Of a stretch of DNA of 5,855 bases, positions 1 through 5,142 are shown one piece after another. Positions within the stretch are counted from its first letter, which is position 1; each line of letters begins with the position of its first letter. Below the pieces are notes generated by a model. It saw only the letters and a program-made list of their open reading frames with translations. It did not search any database and was not told where the DNA came from. The stretch comes from DATBDM01 sp036269915 (GTDB taxonomy: Bacteria > Actinomycetota > Thermoleophilia > Solirubrobacterales > Solirubrobacteraceae), in NCBI GenBank assembly GCA_036269915.1, contig DATBDM010000169.1, positions 1 through 5,855 of the forward strand, read 5' to 3'. Position numbers and translations under genes: made by a program.

Positions 1-71
1 GCGAGGCGGGCGGTGGCGGCGCCGATGCCGGTGGAGGCGCCGGTGATGAGGAGGACGTTATCGTCGGCCAT
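1..71 (-). CDS. Short-chain dehydrogenase/reductase (SDR) family oxidoreductase, N-terminal fragment
   Basis: Only the first 23 codons are inside the window; the gene continues past position 1. Read on the minus strand from the ATG at 71-69, the peptide begins MADDNVLLITGASTGIG. This is the first beta strand of a Rossmann fold followed by the TGxxxGIG dinucleotide-binding motif (residues 10-17) that defines classical SDR enzymes. Such proteins are usually soluble NAD(P)H-dependent oxidoreductases of about 250 residues. The catalytic Ser/Tyr-x-x-x-Lys part lies outside the window, so the substrate cannot be inferred. The ATG fits because the motif normally lies within the first 20 residues. 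The only purine-rich stretch upstream, AAGGG, lies 13 nt from the ATG, which is too far for a good ribosome-binding site. The gene diverges from obg and is probably unrelated to it in function. Confidence 0.85.
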   Translation of the reverse strand, partial: MADDNVLLITGASTGIGAATARL

Positions 72-78
72 GGCGTGA

Positions 79-88
79 GGGCTACCCT
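79..88. promoter_or_regulatory. Possible overlapping divergent -10 elements for the SDR gene and obg
   Basis: The short sequence GGGCTACCCT can be read on both strands. On the plus strand it contains TACCCT (83-88), a TANNCT hexamer like those before proA, leuS and the tRNA. On the minus strand it contains TAGCCC, 7 nt before the SDR start codon. If the plus-strand hexamer is used, the obg transcript would start near 95 and both repeat copies would lie in its leader. No convincing -35 element is visible on either strand, so this is a weak prediction. Confidence 0.25.
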
Positions 89-101
89 TGATCACGGTTT
101 C

Positions 102-209
102 GCCTGCCAGGCGCCTCCGCTCCGCAGGCTCCGCTCGGCGCCTTCGGCGACGTGTCGGCCTGCCAGGCGCCTCCGCTCCGCAGGCTCCGCTCGGCGCCTT
201 CGGCGACGT
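102..209. repeat. Tandem direct repeat, two identical 52-bp copies with a 56-bp period
   Basis: Copy 1 spans 102-153 and copy 2 spans 158-209, with the 4-bp spacer GTCG between them; I find no mismatch between the copies. Each copy contains the inverted pair AGGCGCC / GGCGCCT (109-115 with 137-143 in copy 1), two CTCCGCT heptamers, and a small hairpin CGCC-TTC-GGCG (139-149 in copy 1). GCCTG at the left end could pair alternatively with CAGGC further in. The array fills most of the space between the SDR gene and obg and ends 6 bp before the obg ATG. It does not read as a plausible gene. It resembles the short GC-rich extragenic palindromic elements dispersed in some high-GC genomes, but no further copy occurs in this window, so that assignment is inference. 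Confidence 0.9.
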
Positions 210-215
210 TAGAGA

Positions 216-1502
216 ATGCTCACTGATCGCGCGCGCATCGAGGTACGAGCGGGAGGCGGCGGAAACGGCTCCTTGAGCTTCCGCCGCGAAGCCCATGTCC
301 CGAAGGGCGGTCCGGACGGCGGCGACGGCGGCCACGGCGGAAACGTCGTGCTGCGCTGCGACGATTCGCTGCGCGACCTGCAGTCGTTCCGCCGGCGCGC
401 GCACTTCTTCGCCGAGCGCGGCGGGCACGGCCAGGGATCCCAGCGCCACGGCGCCGACGGGCCGACGCTCGTGATCGGCGTGCCGCCCGGGACGCAGGCG
501 CGGCGCTGGGACGGCACCCGCTTCGACCTCGTGCGCCCAGGCCAGGAAGTCACGATCGCGCGCGGTGGGGCGGGCGGCCGCGGCAACACGCGCTTCAAGT
601 CCTCCACGCGCCAGTCCCCGCGCCTCGCCGAGCGCGGCCTGCCCGGCGAGGAGGGCGCGATCGAGCTGCATCTGAAGCTGCTTGCAGACGTCGGGCTCGT
701 CGGGCTGCCGAACGCCGGCAAGTCGTCGCTGCTGGCCCGCATGACGCGAGCGCAGCCGAAGGTCGCCGCCTATCCGTTCACGACGCTCGAGCCGGTGCTC
801 GGCACGCTCGACACCGGCGACCGCCAGCTCGTGATCGCCGACATCCCCGGACTGATCGAGGGCGCGAGCACCGGCGCCGGGCTCGGCCACGACTTCCTCG
901 CCCACGTCGAGCGCACGCGGTTGCTCGTCCACGTCCTCGACCTCGCGCCGCTGGACGGCTCCGACCCCGTCGAGAACCATCGGGTGATCGAGAACGAGCT
1001 GGCCGAGCACGACGAGCGGCTCGCCGCGCTGCCGCGGATCCTGGCGCTGTCCAAGGCCGATCTCGTGACCGAGGAGGAGGCGGACGCCGCCGCAGCCGCG
1101 TGGCAGGAGCGGCTCGGCGTGGACGTCCCGGTGCTGGTGACCTCCTCGGCCACCGCGATCGGCCTCGACGCCCTGCGGCGGGAGCTGCTGCACCGCGTCC
1201 CGGTCCTCGAGGAAGCCCCCGAGGGCGCGGGGGAGGACGGGCAGGCCGAGTTCCAGGTCTTCCGCCCGGCGGCGGCGCGCGCGTTCGAGGTCGAGCGCGT
1301 CGGCGACGGCGAATGGCGCGTCTCGGGCGACGCGGTCGAGCGCCTGATCGCGCGCCACGACCTCGAGAACGACGAGGCGCTGGTGCACGTCGAGCATCGG
1401 CTGCGGCGCATGGGCGTCATCGGCGCGCTCGAGGCGCGCGGCTTCGAACCCGGTGACGACGTCGAGATCGGCGGCGTCGTCTTCGAGCTCGACCCGTCGT
1501 AG
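216..1502 (+). CDS. obg: GTPase Obg/CgtA, 50S ribosome assembly factor
   Basis: A 428-residue essential-type GTPase that acts in late 50S subunit assembly and is linked to growth-state and stringent responses. Three Obg domains are visible. The glycine-rich N-terminal fold covers about residues 1-157 and carries VPKGGPDGGDGGHGGNV. The G domain has G1 GLPNAGKS (163-170), a YPFTT switch (186-190), G3 DIPGLIEGA (209-217), G4 SKAD (279-282) and G5 around TSSA (309-312). The C-terminal OCT domain spans about 347-428. Length is normal, without the long C-terminal extension of some actinobacterial Obg proteins. The ATG at 216 places MLTDRARIEV where family members begin, but no Shine-Dalgarno sequence precedes it; the repeat array ends 6 bp upstream. 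The G4 motif has Ser where NKxD has Asn. It is the first gene of the rightward cluster, and rplU-rpmA are not upstream. Confidence 0.97.
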   Translation: MLTDRARIEVRAGGGGNGSLSFRREAHVPKGGPDGGDGGHGGNVVLRCDDSLRDLQSFRRRAHFFAERGGHGQGSQRHGADGPTLVIGVPPGTQARRWDGTRFDLVRPGQEVTIARGGAGGRGNTRFKSSTRQSPRLAERGLPGEEGAIELHLKLLADVGLVGLPNAGKSSLLARMTRAQPKVAAYPFTTLEPVLGTLDTGDRQLVIADIPGLIEGASTGAGLGHDFLAHVERTRLLVHVLDLAPLDGSDPVENHRVIENELAEHDERLAALPRILALSKADLVTEEEADAAAAAWQERLGVDVPVLVTSSATAIGLDALRRELLHRVPVLEEAPEGAGEDGQAEFQVFRPAAARAFEVERVGDGEWRVSGDAVERLIARHDLENDEALVHVEHRLRRMGVIGALEARGFEPGDDVEIGGVVFELDPS

Positions 1503-1505
1503 GCT
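1500..1505 (+). promoter_or_regulatory. Possible -10 element (TAGGCT) before proB
   Basis: TAGGCT matches TANNCT and would place a transcript start near 1512, about 6 nt before the proB ATG. The TAG is also the obg stop codon, so half of the match is explained by coding. Support is therefore weak, and proB may simply be cotranscribed with obg. Confidence 0.2.
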
Positions 1506-1516
1506 GCCGGGCAGCC
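1502..1516 (+). other. Small inverted repeat covering the proB initiation region
   Basis: GGCTG CCGGG CAGCC can form a 5-bp GC-rich stem with a 5-nt loop. It begins in the obg stop codon and ends one base before the proB ATG. It has no U-tract, so it is unlikely to be a terminator. As RNA it would cover the GGG that is the only possible ribosome-binding sequence in the gap. A role in limiting ProB translation is inference. Confidence 0.4.
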
Positions 1517-1517
1517 C

Positions 1518-2609
1518 ATGCCCGCCGCCGTCGTCAAGCTCGGATCCTCCATCGTCGCCGAGGACTCCGGCGAGCTCCGCCTCGCCGCGGTCGCCCGCAT
1601 CTGCGAGGAGGTGGCCGAGCTGCACGGGCGCGGGGTCGACGTCGTCGTGGTCACGTCGGGCGCGATCGCCCGCGGCATGCACCTGCTCGGGCTGCCCGTC
1701 CGCCCGTCGGCGATCGAGGACCTCCAGGCGGCCAGCGCGGTCGGCCAGGGCCGGCTCTATCGCACCTACGACGAGCTGTTGCGCGAGCGCGGCGTGCGCA
1801 CCGCGCAGGTGCTGCTGACCTTCTTCGACATGAGCGCGCGGACCCACTACGTCAACGCTCGCCGCACGCTGCGGCGCCTGCTCGACTGGCGGATCGTCCC
1901 GGTCATCAACGAGAACGACACGACCACGACCGACGAGATCTCCTTCGGCGACAACGACGCGCTCGCGGCCCAGGTGGCGGTGCTCGTCGGCGCGGAGCTG
2001 CTCGTGCTGCTGACGGACGCCGGCGGGCTCTACACCGCCGATCCGCGCCGCGACCCCGGCGCCCGGCTGGTCGAGCGCGTCGACTCGCTCGACGCGATCG
2101 CCGACCTCGAGATCGGGGGCGCCGGCTCGCCGCTGGGCTCGGGCGGGATGCGCTCGAAGGTCGTGGCGGCCGAGCTGGCGGGCGCGGCGGGCATCCGCAC
2201 GGTGATCGCCTCGGGCACGACGCCCGGCGTGCTCGCCGCGGCGTGGAACGGCCTGCCCGTCGGCACGCGCTTCGATCCCCAGCCCGTGCGCCAGTCGAGC
2301 TTCAAGCTGTGGCTCAAGTACGCCAAGCCCTCGCAGGGCACGGTGACGGTGGACGCGGGGGCGGCCCGGGCGCTGCGCGAGGGCGGGACGAGCCTGCTGC
2401 CGGTGGGGATCGTCGATGTCCGGGGGACCTTCGACGCGGGCGACGCCGTCGAGGTCCGCGGCGAGGTGGCGGAGATCGGCAAGGGGATCTGCAACTACTC
2501 CGCGATCGAGCTGCGCCGGGTGATGGGCCTGAAGTCCCGCGAGGTGCGCGAGCTGCTGCCCAACGCGGTCGACGAGGCCGTGCACCGCGACTACTTCGTG
2601 CTCGCCTGA
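1518..2609 (+). CDS. proB: Glutamate 5-kinase (gamma-glutamyl kinase)
   Basis: Catalyses ATP-dependent phosphorylation of L-glutamate to glutamyl-5-phosphate, the first and usually proline-inhibited step of proline synthesis in the cytoplasm. The 363 residues match the two-domain ProB type (E. coli ProB is 367 residues). The amino-acid-kinase domain covers about 1-255, with KLGSS (7-11), VTSGAIA (45-51), INENDT (130-135), FGDND (143-147), TDAGGLYTADPR (166-177) and GSGGMRSK (197-204). A C-terminal PUA domain covers about 275-355. The ATG at 1518 gives MPAAVVKLGSS, the expected phosphate-binding strand at the very N-terminus. The gene lies 15 bp after obg with no good Shine-Dalgarno sequence and a small hairpin over the gap. 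The adjacent proA encodes the next enzyme; ProB and ProA are thought to channel the labile acyl phosphate. All key motifs are intact. Confidence 0.97.
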   Translation: MPAAVVKLGSSIVAEDSGELRLAAVARICEEVAELHGRGVDVVVVTSGAIARGMHLLGLPVRPSAIEDLQAASAVGQGRLYRTYDELLRERGVRTAQVLLTFFDMSARTHYVNARRTLRRLLDWRIVPVINENDTTTTDEISFGDNDALAAQVAVLVGAELLVLLTDAGGLYTADPRRDPGARLVERVDSLDAIADLEIGGAGSPLGSGGMRSKVVAAELAGAAGIRTVIASGTTPGVLAAAWNGLPVGTRFDPQPVRQSSFKLWLKYAKPSQGTVTVDAGAARALREGGTSLLPVGIVDVRGTFDAGDAVEVRGEVAEIGKGICNYSAIELRRVMGLKSREVRELLPNAVDEAVHRDYFVLA

Positions 2610-2612
2610 GCC

Positions 2613-2618
2613 TAGACT
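2613..2618 (+). promoter_or_regulatory. Probable -10 element (TAGACT) for a leaderless proA transcript
   Basis: TAGACT fits the actinobacterial TANNNT -10 pattern and lies in the 15-bp gap between the proB stop and the proA ATG. Six bases, CCGGGC, separate it from the ATG, so initiation at normal spacing would place the first transcribed base on the A of the start codon (2625). That geometry is typical of leaderless genes. No strong -35 is visible; the region about 17 bp upstream lies inside the end of proB. Cotranscription with proB remains likely in addition. Confidence 0.45.
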
Positions 2619-2624
2619 CCGGGC

Positions 2625-3899
2625 ATGGCGATCGAGACCCGGCAATCCGTCGCTGAGCGCTGCCTCGCCGCCCGCGGCGCGGCGCGGGTGCTCGCGCAGG
2701 CCGACACGGCGCTCAAGGACCGCGCGCTGCACGCGCTCGCGGACGCACTCGAGGCACGCACTCCGGAGATCCTCGAGGCCAACGCGCGCGACCTCGAGGC
2801 CGGGCGCGAGAGCGGGCTCTCCGACGCGCTGATGGACCGGCTCGCGCTCGACGGCGCGCGGGTCGGGGCGATGGCCGCGGGCGTGCGCGAGATCGCGGCG
2901 CTGCCCGACCCCGTCGGCGAGGTCATCGACGGCCACCGGCTGCCCAACGGACTCGACGTGCGCAAGGTGCGCGTTCCGCTCGGCGTCGTGGCGATCGTCT
3001 ACGAGGCGCGGCCGAACGTCACGATCGACGCCGCCGCGCTGTGCCTGAAGTCCGGCAACGCCGCGGTCCTGCGCGGGTCCTCCTCGGCCACGCACTCCAA
3101 CGCCGTGCTCGCCTCGGTCGCGGCGTCGGCGGTCGCCGGCGCGGGCCTGCCGGCCGCCGCGGTGACGCTCGTCGCCGGCGGCGGCCGCGATGAGCTGACC
3201 GAGCTCGCCACTCAGGACGGCGTCGTCGACCTGATCATCCCGCGCGGGGGTGAGGGGCTGAAGGCCGCGCTCAGCGCGGTCGCCACCGTCCCCGTGATCT
3301 ATGCCGCCTCGGGCAACTGCCACGTCTACGTCGACGCGCGCGCCGACCTCGCGATGGCCCGGGCGATCGTGCTCAACGCGAAGACCCAGCGCCCCGGGGT
3401 CTGCAACGCGGCCGAGACGCTGCTCGTGCACGCCGACGTCGCCTCCGAGTTCCTGCCGGTCGCGCTCGCCGACCTCACCGCCGCAGGCGTGACGCTGCGC
3501 GGCGACGCGCGGGCGCGCGCCGCCGCCGGCCGCGCCGGTGACGCCGTGGGGGAGGCGACGGAGTCCGACTGGGCGGAGGAGTTCCTCGCGCTCGAGCTGG
3601 CGGTGGGCGTCGTCGACACCGTCGGCGAGGCGATCGAGCACGTCAACCGCTACGGCTCCGGCCACTCGGAGGCGATCGTGACGCGCGACCGCGACGCCGC
3701 GCGCGCCTTCCAGCTCGGCGTCGACGCCGCCTGCGTCTACGTGAACGCCTCGACGCGCTTCACCGACGGGGGCCAGTTCGGCATGGGCGCCGAGATCGGC
3801 AACTCGACGCAGAAGCTGCACGCCCGCGGCCCGATCGGCGTGCGCGAGCTGTGCACGTTCAAGTACCTGGTCGAGGGCGACGGGCAGGTGCGGCCGTGA
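2625..3899 (+). CDS. proA: Gamma-glutamyl phosphate reductase (glutamate-5-semialdehyde dehydrogenase)
   Basis: Catalyses NADPH-dependent reduction of glutamyl-5-phosphate to glutamate-5-semialdehyde, which cyclises spontaneously to pyrroline-5-carboxylate; this is step two of proline synthesis. The 424 residues form one aldehyde-dehydrogenase-like protein of the usual ProA length. Visible signatures are VPLGVVAIVYEARPNVT (117-133) followed by LKSGNAAVLRG (141-151) in the cofactor-binding region, DLIIPRGG (202-209), the catalytic cysteine in RPGVCNAAET (Cys260), GSGHSEAI (344-351) and a C-terminal block of conserved residues around STRFTDGGQFGMGAEIG (376-392) and TQKLHARGPIG (395-405). No key residue is missing. 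It begins 15 bp after proB at an ATG without a Shine-Dalgarno sequence, and a -10-like TAGACT lies immediately before it. Co-location with proB supports the assignment; proC is not in this window. Confidence 0.97.
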   Translation: MAIETRQSVAERCLAARGAARVLAQADTALKDRALHALADALEARTPEILEANARDLEAGRESGLSDALMDRLALDGARVGAMAAGVREIAALPDPVGEVIDGHRLPNGLDVRKVRVPLGVVAIVYEARPNVTIDAAALCLKSGNAAVLRGSSSATHSNAVLASVAASAVAGAGLPAAAVTLVAGGGRDELTELATQDGVVDLIIPRGGEGLKAALSAVATVPVIYAASGNCHVYVDARADLAMARAIVLNAKTQRPGVCNAAETLLVHADVASEFLPVALADLTAAGVTLRGDARARAAAGRAGDAVGEATESDWAEEFLALELAVGVVDTVGEAIEHVNRYGSGHSEAIVTRDRDAARAFQLGVDAACVYVNASTRFTDGGQFGMGAEIGNSTQKLHARGPIGVRELCTFKYLVEGDGQVRP

Positions 3900-3918
3900 T
3901 CGCCTGCCTCCGCGCCGC

Positions 3919-4515
3919 GTGAAGCTCGGCCTGCTCGGCGGGACGTTCAACCCGCCGCACATCGCGCATCTCGTGTGCGCCTCCGAGGCGCTCGACCAGC
4001 TCGGGCTGCACCGCGTCGAGCTGCTGCCGGTCCACACGCCGCCGCACAAGGCGGCCGAGGCCGACCCCGGCGTCGACTGCCGGCTGGAGCTGTGCCGGCT
4101 CGCCGTCGCGGAGGACGACCGCCTCGGCGTCTCGGCCGCGGAGGCCGAGATCCCGGGCCGCTCGTACACGGTCGATACCCTGCGGAGACTGCACGCGCGC
4201 CGTCCGGAGGACGAGCTGACGTTCATCGTGGGGGGCGACATGGCCCAGTCGCTGGCCGCGTGGCGGGATCCCGAGGGAATCCTCGAGCTCGCCGAGATCG
4301 GCGTCGCCGGCCGCGACGGCGTCGATCGGGATGCCATCCTCGACCGTCTCTCCGGCCTTCGCGGCGTCCCCGACCGCATCCGCTTCTTCGACATGCCCCG
4401 TATCGACATCTCATCGTCCGAGATCCGCCGCCGCGCCGCGGGCGGCCGGTCGATCCGCCATCTCGTCCCCGACCCCGTCGCGGCCGCCATCGAGCGCGCC
4501 CGGCTCTACCGATGA
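3919..4515 (+). CDS. nadD: Nicotinate-nucleotide adenylyltransferase (NaMN adenylyltransferase)
   Basis: Transfers AMP from ATP to nicotinic acid mononucleotide, giving deamido-NAD, the penultimate step of NAD synthesis. The 198-residue length is normal for NadD. The nucleotidyltransferase signature GGTFNPPHIAH (7-17) sits at the N-terminus, followed by PPHK (41-44), RSYTVDTL (81-88), FIVGGDM (102-108) and ISSSEIR (164-170), the C-terminal ATP-binding motif usually written ISSTxIR. The HxGH motif appears as HIAH, with Ala for Gly, and both histidines are kept. The start is a GTG at 3919, chosen because it begins VKLGLLGGTF, the first strand of the fold; no ATG is available near it in this frame. 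It lies 19 bp after proA, lacks a Shine-Dalgarno sequence and overlaps rsfS by 4 bp, so translation of the two is probably coupled. Confidence 0.95.
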   Translation: MKLGLLGGTFNPPHIAHLVCASEALDQLGLHRVELLPVHTPPHKAAEADPGVDCRLELCRLAVAEDDRLGVSAAEAEIPGRSYTVDTLRRLHARRPEDELTFIVGGDMAQSLAAWRDPEGILELAEIGVAGRDGVDRDAILDRLSGLRGVPDRIRFFDMPRIDISSSEIRRRAAGGRSIRHLVPDPVAAAIERARLYR

Positions 4516-4889
4516 CCCAGCTGCCCCAGCAGACCCACACCCCAGAGGACGTCGCCGCCTGGATCGCGGGCTACGCGTCCGACGTCAAGGCGATCGAGCT
4601 CGTCGAGCTCGACCTGCGCGGCGTGCTCGGCTACACGGACTACTTCATCGTGTGCTCCGGCAACACGGACCGCCAGACCAAGGCGATCCACGACCGCATC
4701 CACGAGGGGATGAAGAAGGACCACGGCATCCTCCCGCGGCGCGTCGAGGGCACCCGGGAGGCTCGCTGGATCCTGATGGACTACCTCGACGCCGTCGTCC
4801 ACATCTTCACGCCGGACGCGCGCGAGTTCTATCGCCTCGAGCAGCTCTGGGGTGAGGCGCCCCGGCGCGAGATCGAGGACGAGGAGTAG
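4512..4889 (+). CDS. rsfS: Ribosomal silencing factor RsfS (Iojap/YbeB family)
   Basis: RsfS binds ribosomal protein uL14 on the 50S subunit and blocks its joining to 30S, lowering translation during nutrient limitation. The 125-residue protein carries the whole family core: a helical lead (PEDVAAWIAGYASDVKA, 11-27), VELDLRGVLGYTDYFIVCSG (31-50), NTDRQTKAI (51-59), RRVEGTREARWILMDY (76-91), VVHIFTPDAREFYRLEQLW (95-113) and an acidic tail. The start shares ATGA with the nadD stop, a common layout for these two genes. An in-frame extension reaching back to 3975 exists but runs through nadD as low-complexity Arg/Ala sequence and is not credible. The stop lies 15 bp before a strong hairpin, so this is probably the last gene of the cluster. 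Confidence 0.96.
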   Translation: MTQLPQQTHTPEDVAAWIAGYASDVKAIELVELDLRGVLGYTDYFIVCSGNTDRQTKAIHDRIHEGMKKDHGILPRRVEGTREARWILMDYLDAVVHIFTPDAREFYRLEQLWGEAPRREIEDEE

Positions 4890-4904
4890 GGCACCGATAA
4901 CGAC

Positions 4905-4928
4905 GAAGGCCGCCCGGAGGCGGCCTTC
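4905..4928. terminator. Bidirectional intrinsic-type terminator between rsfS and tRNA-Ala
   Basis: GAAGGCCGCC and GGCGGCCTTC form a perfect 10-bp stem around the 4-nt loop CGGA. The hairpin begins 15 bp after the rsfS stop codon and ends 5 bp from the 3' end of the oppositely oriented tRNA gene, so it can serve both converging transcripts. The plus strand has only TTC-TG after the stem and no real T-tract. The minus strand has a slightly T-richer tail (TTCGTCGTTATC). Many high-GC actinobacterial terminators also lack U-tracts. Confidence 0.75.
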
Positions 4929-4933
4929 TGCGA

Positions 4934-5006
<73 letters not shown>

Positions 5007-5026
5007 AAGGCGGTACTGCTCGGCGA

Positions 5027-5032
5027 AGTGTA
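5027..5032 (-). promoter_or_regulatory. Probable -10 element of the tRNA-Ala promoter
   Basis: On the minus strand TACACT, a TANNNT-type -10 hexamer, lies 20 bp upstream of the mature tRNA 5' end. Initiation about 7 bp downstream would leave a leader of roughly 14 nt for RNase P to remove. The -35 region (around 5050-5055, GAGAAA on the minus strand) is not a good match to TTGACA, so the promoter is only moderately supported. Confidence 0.45.
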
Positions 5033-5126
5033 GCCGCTCGCGCTGACCCTTTCTCGCCGGCTCGGTCCGGAGATAAACGACCCCCAGGACGCCCTGCACG
5101 CTCGGGAAAGCTCGGGGGTTCGACGC

Positions 5127-5132
5127 TAACCT
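5127..5132 (+). promoter_or_regulatory. Probable -10 element (TAACCT) of the leuS promoter
   Basis: TAACCT fits the TANNNT -10 pattern and lies 10 bp before the leuS ATG, predicting a transcript start near 5139 and a leader of only about 4 nt. No Shine-Dalgarno sequence occurs in the CTCCGCGCTCCC before the ATG, which agrees with a nearly leaderless message. Upstream are two GCTCGGG heptamers (5100-5106 and 5110-5116) at one-helical-turn spacing. No TTGACA-like -35 is evident. Confidence 0.5.
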
Positions 5133-5142
5133 CCGCGCTCCC

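Noticed and set aside
102..209. CRISPR array or insertion-sequence end
   Set aside because: Two copies with a 4-bp spacer do not fit CRISPR repeat-spacer sizes, and there is no transposase or terminal inverted repeat with target duplication.
88..276. Short plus-strand open frame through the tandem repeat into obg
   Set aside because: Its repeated Arg/Leu-rich peptide only reflects the DNA repeat, and it overlaps the conserved obg N-terminus in another frame.
770..1678. Minus-strand open frame of 302 codons opposite obg and the start of proB
   Set aside because: Ser/Arg/Thr-rich low-complexity sequence that mirrors the codon bias of obg on the other strand; no domain.
3900..3918. Promoter or transcription break between proA and nadD
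   Set aside because: The 19-bp gap has no TANNNT hexamer, hairpin or T-tract, so cotranscription is the simpler reading.
3975..4511. Upstream extension of the rsfS frame through nadD
   Set aside because: The extension is Arg/Pro/Ala-rich noise overlapping a well-supported nadD, and RsfS homology begins after the ATGA start at 4512.
5007..5142. T-box riboswitch before leuS
   Set aside because: I see no T-box core sequence or antiterminator, and the -10 element so near the ATG leaves almost no leader.
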